DNA of 64,000 bases from Ogataea parapolymorpha DL-1 (lineage: Eukaryota; Ascomycota; Pichiomycetes; Pichiales; Pichiaceae), in NCBI RefSeq assembly GCF_000187245.1, contig NC_027862.1, forward strand, positions 496,001 to 560,000, given 5' to 3'. Of this stretch, positions 10,454 to 20,011 are shown in pieces. The position numbers and the translations under genes are program-made. The stretch's first letter is position 1. Every line of letters starts with the position of its first letter. The notes beneath the pieces were generated by a model that saw only the letters and a list, made by a program, of their open reading frames with translations, was not told the DNA's origin and made no database searches.

Positions 10454-11062
10454 ATGAAGTATATAATCGAGCATATGGAACAGGGATTCACCGAATGGGT
10501 GATTCTAGAGTACTGTCAGATTATTCGTGATATAGGCAAGGACAATCTCATTTTGACGTCACTTCCAAACGGCACCACAGACCAAGATATTCCACAACCT
10601 TTGAGAGAGTTAGGACTTGTATGGACCACTAAAGAGGTCAACGAGTATGTTGATGTTTCTGATTCCAAGTTATGTCTTCTGGACCCACGTGCAGAGATTG
10701 ACTTGCAACCCACTGACAAAGAGAGCTTTGATTATTTTATTTTTGGGGGCATCCTCGGTGATCACCCGCCTCGAGACAGAACTTCCGAGCTGAAGAAGAA
10801 GCTGAAATGCGAGACGAGACGCCTAGGCAATTTACAAATGACCACCGACACTGCTGTGCGCACCACAAAGATGATTCTGGAGGGTACTCCATTTGAAAGC
10901 ATCCAATTTATTGATTATCCAGAAATTCGCTTTAGCAAGCATGAGGCGACTGAGATGCCATTTAGGTATGTGCTGAATGAAAATAAAGAGCCAATTCTGC
11001 CGGCAGGAATGCTGGATTTGATCAAGAAAGATTCAGACAAAACGTTAGACGATTTCTTTTGA
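10454..11062 (+). CDS. SFM1: SPOUT-family ribosomal protein S3 arginine methyltransferase
   Basis: Methylates an arginine of ribosomal protein Rps3. Sfm1 is unusual as a SPOUT-fold arginine methyltransferase. The 202-residue protein matches Sfm1 along its whole length. It starts MKYIIEHMEQGFTEWVILEY. The knot region contains FDYFIFGGILGDHPPRDRT (about 95-115), RRLGNLQMTTDTAVRT (about 125-140) and EATEMPFRYVL near the end, all highly conserved in this family. The ATG at 10454 is the natural start. An MCB-bearing motif sits 57 bp upstream. A 16-bp palindrome lies 6 bp downstream of the stop codon. Confidence 0.93.
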   Translation: MKYIIEHMEQGFTEWVILEYCQIIRDIGKDNLILTSLPNGTTDQDIPQPLRELGLVWTTKEVNEYVDVSDSKLCLLDPRAEIDLQPTDKESFDYFIFGGILGDHPPRDRTSELKKKLKCETRRLGNLQMTTDTAVRTTKMILEGTPFESIQFIDYPEIRFSKHEATEMPFRYVLNENKEPILPAGMLDLIKKDSDKTLDDFF

Positions 11063-11067
11063 TATCA

Positions 11068-11083
11068 GAGCGACGCGTCGCTC
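11068..11083. repeat. 16-bp perfect palindrome centred on ACGCGT
   Basis: GAGCGACGCGTCGCTC reads identically on both strands with no spacer. It begins 6 bp after the SFM1 stop and lies 212 bp ahead of the ADP1 start. The centre is an MCB hexamer (11073-11078). It could be a dimeric transcription-factor site for ADP1 or part of the SFM1 3' end. Confidence 0.75.
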
Positions 11084-11294
11084 GTCCCGCTTAATACATA
11101 AATATCGTTATTTTCTGTAGTATCCTATATTTCAACATCATTCCTTGCTTCCGGTATCTACAGTTTCAAGTTGCCGTCTGTGCTATCTGAGTTGTTAAAT
11201 CACGATATCAGACTATTTCATCCGTTTAGACGACTTTCAACAACAAGTATCAATAAATTAAAAATAGCAAGTAAGAGCCCAGTATTTGGTGACC

Positions 11295-14200
11295 ATGCTG
11301 AGGAACTTGTTACTTGCACTGTGTCTAGTTGGCCCTTTGGGTGCCTTTTCTAGAAACAGTGACTTTTCAACCTTTATCAAAGGAGACTGGCAGCAATTGC
11401 AAGATAATATGCTAGACCAACTGGCAACCAACGCCATCGGGGACTCTGCCCCTGACAAAGACGATAAATGTCCGCCATGCTTCAACTGTAATCTCCCGAA
11501 TTTTGAGTGCAAACAGTTCTCCAAATGCAATCCGTTCTCAGGAAGGTGTGAGTGTCTGGATGGATTTGGTGGTGACGACTGTTCTGTTCCCCTTTGCGGA
11601 GCTCTGCCGGACGGATCGAACCGTCCTAAAAGAGAGGTCAATGAGACATGTCATTGTGAAGAAGGGTGGGGAGGTATCAATTGTAATTTGTGCCAGATAG
11701 ATTCGGTTTGTGATGCCTTCGTTCCAGGAGGACTTAAAGGCACGTGCTATCATTCGGGTATCCTTGTCAATCGGAATTTCCAGATGTGTGATGTTACCAA
11801 TTCCAAGATCTTGGAGGTACTCAACGGAAAAAAGCCCCAGGTGACGTTCAGTTGCAACAAGACGGCGGAAAAATGCAACTTTCAGTTCTGGATTGCTGAA
11901 GAAGAGAGTTTCTACTGTGATTTGTCCAAATGCAAATTCAACTATGACCTCGGCGCAAATACAACACATTACAACTGCGAGGATGTCGCCTGTAAATGCC
12001 TCCCTGGAAAAATGCTCTGTGGCCAAGCAGGATCGATCGATATCTCGGATTTCCTTACGGAAACCATTGCTGGCCCTGCGGACTTCTCCTGTGACGTTGC
12101 GCACAAAGACTGCAAGTTCTCAGAGCCTAGCATGAACGATCTAATTACCAATGTCTTTGGAGATCCGTATATCACGCTCCATTGCGAGTCCGGTGAGTGT
12201 CTACACGAAAGCGAGATCCCAGGTTCTGATCAGCCTGGAAAACCCAAATTTGGCGTGATTGATGTTTTGAGAATTATTGGAACCATTGTGGGCTGCGCAG
12301 CTATCATTGGACTAGGTTTCTATGGGATCAAACGATCGCCGCTATTTATGGACGAAGGTACCGTCCAGCTTCCTCCGGATGACAATCCAGATCTTCAAGA
12401 CTCTCTGCTCGATGATTACAAGCCTGCCATATTTTCTTTTGAAAACGTTAGCTACACAGTGGCAGGAAAAAAGGTGTTGAACAATGCTTTTGGGCTCGTT
12501 GAGCCTGGAGAATGTATGGCCATCATGGGAGGATCGGGCGCTGGAAAGACCACGTTATTAGACATCATTGCTGGTAAAAACAAGGGAGGAGAAGCTTCAG
12601 GTACTTTTTATGTCAATGGCGAGCGCATTACCACCAAACAAGATCTTATGCATTTCCAAAAATCTGTTGGATTTGTCAACCAGGAAGACTTTCTCATCCC
12701 GACTTTATCTGTCTATGAGACTGTTTTGAACAGTGCTCTTCTGCGTTTGCCGAAAAACATGTCGATGGCCACCAAAAAAGCAAAAGTTAACCAGATTCTC
12801 GCTGAACTGCGTATTCTTCACATTAAAGATAAGCTTATCGGCTCGGATTTTGAACGTGGTATTTCTGGTGGAGAAAAGAGAAGAGTGGCCATTGCGTGTG
12901 AACTGGTGACGTCTCCATCAATTTTGTTTTTAGACGAGCCCACGTCAGGGCTTGATGGATACAATGCGTTTAACGTGGTTGAATGCTTGGTCAGACTGGC
13001 CAAGGACTACAACAGAACAGTGATTTTCACAATTCATCAGCCAAGAAGCAACATTGTGGCTCTTTTCGATAAGCTCATGCTGTTGTCTGAGGGACAGCTA
13101 GTGTATTCTGGCCTTATGAGTGACTGCAGCAACTTTTTCGCCGGCAACGGGTACGTTTGTCCTGCTGGCTACAACATTGCAGATTACCTTATCGATATCA
13201 CCTCTGGGGGTAGCCCTATCGCTATGCTTTCACCCGTTGATGGCGAAAACCATGAGCATGATATACACACCTTGCTTCCTGCCAACGACGTGGATGACCC
13301 TACTGGTGAATGGCAGCATTACGCTTCGCATCGCGACGAGTTTGGCAATAGAGTTAAAAGTGCAGGCGCAACGTCCAAAGCCTCAAGTGCGGCTGTTGCT
13401 TCTATTTTCGAGCAATCGTTGAATGCCGAGAGATTGCACTTGGATATCAAAGAGCTTGCGGAAAAGTTCAACAACGCGCAGCAAGATAATAATTCTGCAG
13501 GCTCGTTTTTCAAGTCCCAAGGGGGCAAGACCAGAGCCGGTTTCTGGACACAACTTACTATTCTGTGCTCCAGAACGTTCAAAAACTCCTACAGAAACCC
13601 AAAGCTCTTGATGTCGCACTATGCTCTGGCTCTTATCATGGGACTCTTTTGCTCTTATCTCTACTACGATGTTGAAAACAATATCAGCGGCTTCCAGAAC
13701 AGACTTGGACTCTTTTTCTTCCTGCTGACTCTGTTTGGCTTTTCAACGCTTACAGGGCTACATTCGTTTTCTGTGGAGCGGCTGGTGTTTGTGAGAGAGC
13801 GCTCAAACAATTATTATCATCCACTTAGCTATTATGTGAGCAAATTATTATGTGACGTGATCCCGCTCAGACTATTCCCTCCTGTTATCCTGATGGCCAT
13901 CATATATCCTCTAGTGGGCCTAAACATGGAAGGAAACAAGTTTTGGCTCTCAATGCTGATTCTCGTCCTCTTCAACTTGGCCGCATCGCTCGAGATCCTA
14001 ATTATTGGAATCCTCGTCAAAGAGCCAGGTTCTGCTACCATGGTGGGTGTTCTTGTTCTGCTCTTCTCACTGCTTTTTGCGGGACTGTTTATCAATAAGG
14101 ACACAATTCCGGTGCAGATATCGTGGTTTGAAAATATTTCTGTGTTCCATTATGGCTACGAGGCTTTGGCGGTCAATGAGGTGAACGGGTTGGTGCTGAA

Positions 14201-14372
14201 GGAGAAGAAATACGGGCTGGACATCAATGTTCCCGGTGCTGTAATTTTGAGCACATTTGGATTCGATGTCGGGGCTGTCGGATTCGATATCTGCTGGCTG
14301 GCCGGAATGTTTGGGGCATTTGTTGTTCTAGGATATCTTGGATTGCATTATTTTGTCTATGAGACGAGATGA
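11295..14372 (+). CDS. ADP1: Adp1-type ABC transporter (ABCG half-transporter with Cys-rich lumenal domain)
   Basis: Putative ABC transporter of the ER/vacuolar membrane. Substrate unknown. From ATG 11295 the protein has 1,025 residues, like yeast Adp1 (1,049). A signal peptide (MLRNLLLALCLVGPLGAFS) leads into a cysteine-rich EGF-like lumenal region (about 50-270). A transmembrane helix near 325 precedes the nucleotide-binding domain. Walker A GGSGAGKT is at about 412-419, the signature ISGGEKRR starts at 523, Walker B ILFLDEP ends with E548, and the H-loop TIHQPRS follows. The C-terminus has an ABC2-type membrane domain of about six helices (about 770-1020). An upstream in-frame TTG is not used as the start, because the ATG begins the signal peptide exactly. 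Confidence 0.92.
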   Translation: MLRNLLLALCLVGPLGAFSRNSDFSTFIKGDWQQLQDNMLDQLATNAIGDSAPDKDDKCPPCFNCNLPNFECKQFSKCNPFSGRCECLDGFGGDDCSVPLCGALPDGSNRPKREVNETCHCEEGWGGINCNLCQIDSVCDAFVPGGLKGTCYHSGILVNRNFQMCDVTNSKILEVLNGKKPQVTFSCNKTAEKCNFQFWIAEEESFYCDLSKCKFNYDLGANTTHYNCEDVACKCLPGKMLCGQAGSIDISDFLTETIAGPADFSCDVAHKDCKFSEPSMNDLITNVFGDPYITLHCESGECLHESEIPGSDQPGKPKFGVIDVLRIIGTIVGCAAIIGLGFYGIKRSPLFMDEGTVQLPPDDNPDLQDSLLDDYKPAIFSFENVSYTVAGKKVLNNAFGLVEPGECMAIMGGSGAGKTTLLDIIAGKNKGGEASGTFYVNGERITTKQDLMHFQKSVGFVNQEDFLIPTLSVYETVLNSALLRLPKNMSMATKKAKVNQILAELRILHIKDKLIGSDFERGISGGEKRRVAIACELVTSPSILFLDEPTSGLDGYNAFNVVECLVRLAKDYNRTVIFTIHQPRSNIVALFDKLMLLSEGQLVYSGLMSDCSNFFAGNGYVCPAGYNIADYLIDITSGGSPIAMLSPVDGENHEHDIHTLLPANDVDDPTGEWQHYASHRDEFGNRVKSAGATSKASSAAVASIFEQSLNAERLHLDIKELAEKFNNAQQDNNSAGSFFKSQGGKTRAGFWTQLTILCSRTFKNSYRNPKLLMSHYALALIMGLFCSYLYYDVENNISGFQNRLGLFFFLLTLFGFSTLTGLHSFSVERLVFVRERSNNYYHPLSYYVSKLLCDVIPLRLFPPVILMAIIYPLVGLNMEGNKFWLSMLILVLFNLAASLEILIIGILVKEPGSATMVGVLVLLFSLLFAGLFINKDTIPVQISWFENISVFHYGYEALAVNEVNGLVLKEKKYGLDINVPGAVILSTFGFDVGAVGFDICWLAGMFGAFVVLGYLGLHYFVYETR

Positions 14373-14443
14373 TGTAATTGAAAAAATAGAAGTAAATAAA
14401 TATTTTATTCAACTAAGCCTCAGTGACTTACTTGTTCTTTAGA

Positions 14444-15718
14444 ATGGTTCGATCGCCGTTTGACGTCTCAGACGATGAGGATGATCCGTTCAGTGACAGA
14501 AACTACTCGCGGCTGGTTAATCGCACTGAAGAAGTCAAAAACGTTCCTGACCCTGGGCATTCCAGCCACGCTCCTTCCAAAACATATGCCCCTGTCTTCA
14601 ACGTGAATGAGGTGGCCAAGGAGCCTGCTTACAATTCGACAACAAAGGCAATTCCAGAAACACGGCAACATGGTGCGCTATACAAGACCCTGTTTGGAGG
14701 CCGTGAACGAGGATGGCCTTACTTCACGTACTTCGTCAGCCTCATTCAGATAGCCGTGTTCATCTACGAGCTGGTGAAGATGGGCATTTACACGAAAACC
14801 GTTTTTCAAACCAAACCATACTTCAACCCCATGCTCGGACCCTCATCATACGTGCAAATCAATGTGGGAGCCCGATATCTGCCCTGCATGACAGTGATTA
14901 CGGGCTACACTGATAACACGCAGCTAGAGTGGCCATGCCCCAACTCCACGTCCACGTCTACCGATGTCTGCAGTCTGGAGGAGCTGTGCGGCATGGGCGT
15001 TGGTTTCTCCGACGGCACGCCGCGCCAATGGTGGAGATTGTTCACCTCCATCTTCATTCATGCCGGATTCATACACATCATCTTCAACCTTCTGCTACAG
15101 GTCGCGCTTGGATCTAAGGTTGAACGCTATATTGGACTACTCAGATTCGCATTTATCTACCTCGCTGCGGGCATGGGAGGCTCCATTTTGGGGGCCAATT
15201 TTTTGCCTGCTGGAATGGCTTCATCTGGAGCTTCAGGAGCGCTGTGTGGCGCATGTATCGCAATGAACCTCATTCTTCTCATCTACAACAACAACATCGA
15301 TCACTACGATCCTCGTCTAAAAGGCCGTGGTAGCAGAAAGCTCTTTGTGATGATGCTAATCGGTTCCGTGGTCGAAGTGATTGTCATATTTGTGCTGGGA
15401 TTACTGCCAGGGATAGACAACTTTGCCCACATTGGCGGGTTTGTCATCGGGATCGCGCTGGGGACTGTCCTTTTGGACAGCCCATCTTTTGTTTACGAGG
15501 AAGACGGGCAGACGCGCAAGCCAGCTGTCTTTTTCACTTGGATCTTTGTTCGAATCGCCTGTCTAGCCTTGACAATAGCGTATTTTGCACTGTTAGCGAA
15601 GAACTTTGCAGATAAAGGTGCAGAGGCGTCGGATAGCTGCAAATGGTGCAAATACATTAACTGCCTCCCGGTCAACGGGTGGTGCGAGCTAGGCGACTTG
15701 TCTACTACGTCGTCATGA
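14444..15718 (+). CDS. Rhomboid-family intramembrane serine protease
   Basis: Polytopic membrane protease expected in the secretory pathway. The 424-residue protein has a polar N-terminal tail (about 1-90), a first membrane helix, and a long lumenal loop with several cysteines. The rhomboid core follows: the WWRLFTSIFIHAGFIHIIFN segment, then GASG with nucleophile Ser264, and catalytic His329 in DNFAHIGGFVIG. Both catalytic residues are present, so it should be active. It is neither the mitochondrial Pcp1 type nor the short Rbd2 type; it resembles the larger secretory rhomboids of filamentous fungi and animals. Start ATG 14444 lies 71 bp after the ADP1 stop. Substrates are unknown. Confidence 0.85.
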   Translation: MVRSPFDVSDDEDDPFSDRNYSRLVNRTEEVKNVPDPGHSSHAPSKTYAPVFNVNEVAKEPAYNSTTKAIPETRQHGALYKTLFGGRERGWPYFTYFVSLIQIAVFIYELVKMGIYTKTVFQTKPYFNPMLGPSSYVQINVGARYLPCMTVITGYTDNTQLEWPCPNSTSTSTDVCSLEELCGMGVGFSDGTPRQWWRLFTSIFIHAGFIHIIFNLLLQVALGSKVERYIGLLRFAFIYLAAGMGGSILGANFLPAGMASSGASGALCGACIAMNLILLIYNNNIDHYDPRLKGRGSRKLFVMMLIGSVVEVIVIFVLGLLPGIDNFAHIGGFVIGIALGTVLLDSPSFVYEEDGQTRKPAVFFTWIFVRIACLALTIAYFALLAKNFADKGAEASDSCKWCKYINCLPVNGWCELGDLSTTSS

Positions 15719-15796
15719 ATTTTTCAGGATTAGTTTTCGCATTTTGTAAGAAATAAAATATTTTGTTTCGATTTGCCTTCTACACCAATTACCAAG

Positions 15797-18142
15797 ATGG
15801 CACTTCAGTATCTTCAATCTTTAGAAGAGAACATTATCAGTCCTCCATCAAGCAGTACGCCTGTTTACAAGGACGACTGTATGTTCTCCTTTGAGACGCC
15901 GCTCGACAAGAATGGTCTGGATATCTGTATGCATTGTTTTCAAGCGTTTTCGAGAGACGGACATGATTACACCCGCCAGCACGCGCAATTCTTCAACCAT
16001 TCGATCTATTTAAACTATAAAAAGTCTCCGAAGAAGCAGCCAGAACGGGACTCGGAACAGCCCTTAAAGATGGTCAAATTGGAGATCAAAGAGCAAACAG
16101 ATGACGAGCTATTTGAAGCCAGGACCCAGATCTATTGCGCCGAAATTGACCAGTCTGTGGACTACCCCAGTGAAGGAATTCCCGCCCATATTGCCAATTG
16201 TGCCGCTGCCATTCTAAAAGCGACCTCTAGCGATAAAAAGCAGGAAATTAAGGCCTGGGAGCAGGAGATTGTCCCCTGTCCACACGCTTTCGACATCGAA
16301 CAAAAGCCACTTGCACAACTCGATACGAGCCAGTGCGCTCAATGTGGATTGAAGGAAAACCTATGGATTTGTGTCACGTGTGGGTCTATCGGGTGTGGTC
16401 GGGCTCAATTCGGCGGCGTTGCTGGAAACTCCCACGCATTGAAGCATCATGAATCGTTCCCAGATCACCACATTGCGGTCAAACTTGGGTCTTTATCACT
16501 AAACTCTGCGGATTCGTATTGCTACACTTGCAATGATGAGGTCAAAGTTCCGGACCTTGTCAGGCTTCTTGCTACCTTTGGCATCGACATTTCTCAAACC
16601 GTCAAGACAGAAAAAACACTTACAGAGCTGCAAATTGAGCAGAATATCAAATGGGATTTCAACATGTCTGACGAGAGTGGAGGCGTGCTCACTCCTGTGT
16701 TTGGAAAAGGGCTTACTGGTATCAAGAATTTGGGGAACTCGTGTTATCTCTCGTCTGTCTTGCAGGTGCTATTTTCCGTTCGTGACTTTTCGTCAGCCTT
16801 TTATATAGAGGAGGGAATGCCGGTGGAAAAGATTCTCAATCCAGGTGATCCATCCACGGACTTGGAAACTCAGCTATTCAAACTAGGAGACGGGCTGCTC
16901 TCAGGCAGATACTCGGTCCCGGATGAGCTGACGACTGAGAAGGTCAAGTTTCAGCGTGGGATCAAGCCACAGGGGTTCAAGTCACTGATTGGTGAAGGCC
17001 ATCCGGAGTTCTGCACCATGCAACAGCAGGATGCGTTTGAGTTCTTGCTTTATTTATTGGACAAAATCGAAAATCAGAAATTGAATGGAGTCTCTTCAAC
17101 CGGTCCTACCCAGGCATTTGATTTTGTCTTAGAGAACAAGATTAAATGTCAGGGATGTGGTGGTGTGAGGCTCGCCAAGGAGCTTACCAACAATATTCGT
17201 TTGCCTGTGCAGGACAAGGTTTTACGTGTTGGTGATGACGGGAAGAAGGTGTATAGTGAAGTGCGTTTGGAAGACTGTCTTTTGGAACTCGGCACATCCG
17301 AAACAATTGAGTACGAGTGTCCAAAATGCCAAAAACTCCAGTCAGCCTCCAAAAAGCAAGGACTCACCTCGTTTCCCGAGTATCTGATTTTGTCTCCTCA
17401 AAGAATAAAACTGGAGAATTGGGTGCCTATAAAATTAGACGTCCCTATCAAATTTGAGGAGGTTATAGACCTTTCAAAATACAAATCAACTGGCCTGCAA
17501 ACAGACGAGGAACTGCTCCCCGAAGATGACGTTTCCTCCTCGTTTTCGTTTAACCAGGACGCAATGAACGCTCTGTTGGCCATGGGCTTCCCTGAGAACA
17601 GGTGCAAGAGAGCTCTTTACACCACAGGAAATAGCGACGCAGACACAGCAATGAACTGGATTTTTGAACACATGGAGGATCCAGACATCGACGATGCCTT
17701 TGAGCCCGCTCCAGCACCCGGTCCAAAGGTTTCGGAGCAGGAGGTGGAATCGCTCACATCCATGGGATTCGACGCAAAACTGGCAAACAAAGCTTTGGTG
17801 TTGAACAAAGGCAACATTGAGCAGGCCGTTGAGTGGCTTTTTGCCAATCCCGACGACGATGGTGATATCAGTCAGGACGTTGCTAGTTCGCCACAGGAGC
17901 GAATTAAACAAATGGAGTCCAATGCTGCACGTAGCACAAAGTATATTCTTAGGGGTGTCATCTGTCACAAGGGAGTTACGATTCACTCTGGCCACTATGT
18001 TGCCTTTCTGAAGAAACAAATTGAGGGTCAGGAGAATTGGGTGCTATTTAATGACGAAAAGGTTGTTATTGCCAATGAGGAGAGCATCAAGGAAATAGAG
18101 AAAACGGGTTACATCTACGTGTTTGAGAACTCGGAACTTTGA
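15797..18142 (+). CDS. UBP14: Ubiquitin-specific protease Ubp14 (isopeptidase T)
   Basis: Disassembles free, unanchored polyubiquitin chains and so keeps proteasomes clear. The 781-residue protein (yeast Ubp14: 781) has an N-terminal variant zinc finger, a ZnF-UBP domain (about 160-250, with CAQCGL and GCGRAQFGG), the Cys box GIKNLGNSCYLSSVLQ with catalytic Cys316, and two UBA domains (about 585-700) inserted before the His box. The His box reads HSGHYVAF, with His733. Order and spacing match isopeptidase T exactly. The start is ATG 15797 (MALQYLQS). It lies 78 bp after the rhomboid gene and converges on MUM2. Confidence 0.95.
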   Translation: MALQYLQSLEENIISPPSSSTPVYKDDCMFSFETPLDKNGLDICMHCFQAFSRDGHDYTRQHAQFFNHSIYLNYKKSPKKQPERDSEQPLKMVKLEIKEQTDDELFEARTQIYCAEIDQSVDYPSEGIPAHIANCAAAILKATSSDKKQEIKAWEQEIVPCPHAFDIEQKPLAQLDTSQCAQCGLKENLWICVTCGSIGCGRAQFGGVAGNSHALKHHESFPDHHIAVKLGSLSLNSADSYCYTCNDEVKVPDLVRLLATFGIDISQTVKTEKTLTELQIEQNIKWDFNMSDESGGVLTPVFGKGLTGIKNLGNSCYLSSVLQVLFSVRDFSSAFYIEEGMPVEKILNPGDPSTDLETQLFKLGDGLLSGRYSVPDELTTEKVKFQRGIKPQGFKSLIGEGHPEFCTMQQQDAFEFLLYLLDKIENQKLNGVSSTGPTQAFDFVLENKIKCQGCGGVRLAKELTNNIRLPVQDKVLRVGDDGKKVYSEVRLEDCLLELGTSETIEYECPKCQKLQSASKKQGLTSFPEYLILSPQRIKLENWVPIKLDVPIKFEEVIDLSKYKSTGLQTDEELLPEDDVSSSFSFNQDAMNALLAMGFPENRCKRALYTTGNSDADTAMNWIFEHMEDPDIDDAFEPAPAPGPKVSEQEVESLTSMGFDAKLANKALVLNKGNIEQAVEWLFANPDDDGDISQDVASSPQERIKQMESNAARSTKYILRGVICHKGVTIHSGHYVAFLKKQIEGQENWVLFNDEKVVIANEESIKEIEKTGYIYVFENSEL

Positions 18143-18264
18143 ACACGCGCGATATGGAAGGTGACATTGAACTTCAAGCAAGTTTGTGCATGGGCAGCAT
18201 TTCTCTATTTAATAACCAATGTATAGTATAAGCAAAAACTCGTCGATACAATGCAATAAAGACG

Positions 18265-19782
18265 TTATTTCTTAAGCTCTTTCAATTTGACTTCTAGCTT
18301 GGCAACCTTGCTCTTCAGCTCTACATTCTGTTTTCTCAAAAGTCCAATCTCAATATCCTTCTCCTTTGATTTGCCGTAGCTCAGCATCTTGGCCATTTCC
18401 TCGTTCTCCTCGGTCAGCATCTGCATCTTGGTAATGATCTTGTGCGCGATCTCCTCCTCGTCGTACCTCCCAGTCTTAGTGATCGACTGGTTCGGGTTCA
18501 ATGCAACAGCAGTCAAAACGACTTCCAGTCTAAGCTTCGTTTCCTCCAGCTCCTCTTGGGCAGCTTGGAGCTTTTCTGTGAGCTTTGTGTATAACTGTTC
18601 GTGATTCTTTGGTATTTCAAATGTTTTCTTATTATCATCACTATCGGAAACCCTCAGAATTGTGTTCAATCTCGCAACCTCCTCTTCCAGCTTTTTAATG
18701 ATAGAATCTTTTAGCTCAAGCTGAATTTTGTGATCTTCGATCTCCGCAACAGACTCCGGAGAGCCTGACTTTTGCGTCTGAGAGCCTCTCTGGTCTATGT
18801 GTCTTTGCTGTTGAATATTCATGTATGCAGAAGACTGATTATTTGAAGGCGCTTTTGAGACAGCATTGGCCGTTTGATTGGAATACGTGGGCCAGGACAT
18901 ATAGAAGTCGTTGCTCGAAGAATAAGTAGCCCCTTTGTGAGTTTGCAGAGATTGAAGATTGGACGACGATTTAGGAAGGTTCAATTGCATGAGCTGCATC
19001 GCCAATGTATCCATATCTGAGTTAGACATTGATGTCGATGTAGCGAGCGGCATATTTCCGTTTGAGGTCTCATACAATGGATTGAAAAGAGAGTCTGAGC
19101 CTGAATAGTAATTGCCTTGCATCTTAGGCAAGTGGGACGAGGAGGCAGTGGTATTGGCTGTCATTTTGCCCGCAGAGACGGTAGCTGCAGTGCTGGACCA
19201 TAAATCTCTGCTGGCTGCCGTGGTATTATAATTATTTGTGGCAGAGGAAGGGTTGGCGGCAGATGCCCAGGAATACCCTGAATACTTGCTAGAAGAGTCC
19301 AGTCCGCTCAAGACTTGGGTATTTGAGACCTGGGGCATTGAGATCCCAGCGGCATCGCTCAAACTCGGAACCCTCGACACAGACGACGTCTGCTGCTGCC
19401 ACCTAACGTGGGGAGATTGTGAGGCCGTCTCCATTGGATTGCTCCTGTAGAGATCAAATTGAGTATCTGAGTTTGAAGACCTCATTGACTTGGAAGCGTC
19501 AATACCAGGGGAAAGTTCTAATTTGTTTGGCTTGGAAGAGTTTTGGGAGCCTGAGAAGGACTCCGATCTCAGCACCCCGTCGCCCGACACGGAGGTGCCA
19601 AAGTTCGACTCTGTGGTGTCTGCGGAGTCAGGTTTATTTTGGGACTGTTGCAAGATCGAAAAGCTGTTAGTTCTGTCGTGAAGACCTCATCCTTGTTCAG
19701 CCCCTTTTTTATATATCGACGCTGGCAAAGAGATAATGTAGACTCGTGTTTAAAATCAACTTACGTAGTTTTCATAGCTCAT
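18265..19782 (-). CDS. MUM2: WTAP-family protein Mum2 (spliced)
   Basis: Probable subunit of the mRNA N6-adenosine methylation complex (Mum2-Ime4-Slz1 in yeast, WTAP in animals), which acts in meiotic entry. A low-complexity Ser/Asn-rich N-terminal half is followed by coiled coil from about residue 300 to the end. The block LRLEVVLTAVALNPNQ ... GRYDEEEIAHKIITKMQ is characteristic of fungal Mum2. There is no ATG at the head of the long exon. A spliced start explains this: exon 1 19765-19782 (MSYENY), intron 19645-19764 (donor GTAAGT, branch ACTAAC, acceptor CAACAG), exon 2 18265-19644, both in phase 0, giving 465 residues. The intron is inferred from these signals. Confidence 0.72.
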
Positions 19783-20011
19783 GACGCTGTGCTCAAGAAG
19801 CGAACGTCCCGTGAATGTAGTATTTAGTGATCAGGACTGGCGAAGCTGAAACTAATTCAAATGTTTTTTTCAGCGACCCTTTTTTCCCACACTTGATTCA
19901 ATTTTTAACATATCAAAAATACCAGGCAACCTTGCACCGGGTGTTTCAAATAGCTGTGTCTGGTAGCACGAAAATATTGCATCCAAGTGGAAACCTGTAT
20001 CAGGTTATCAA

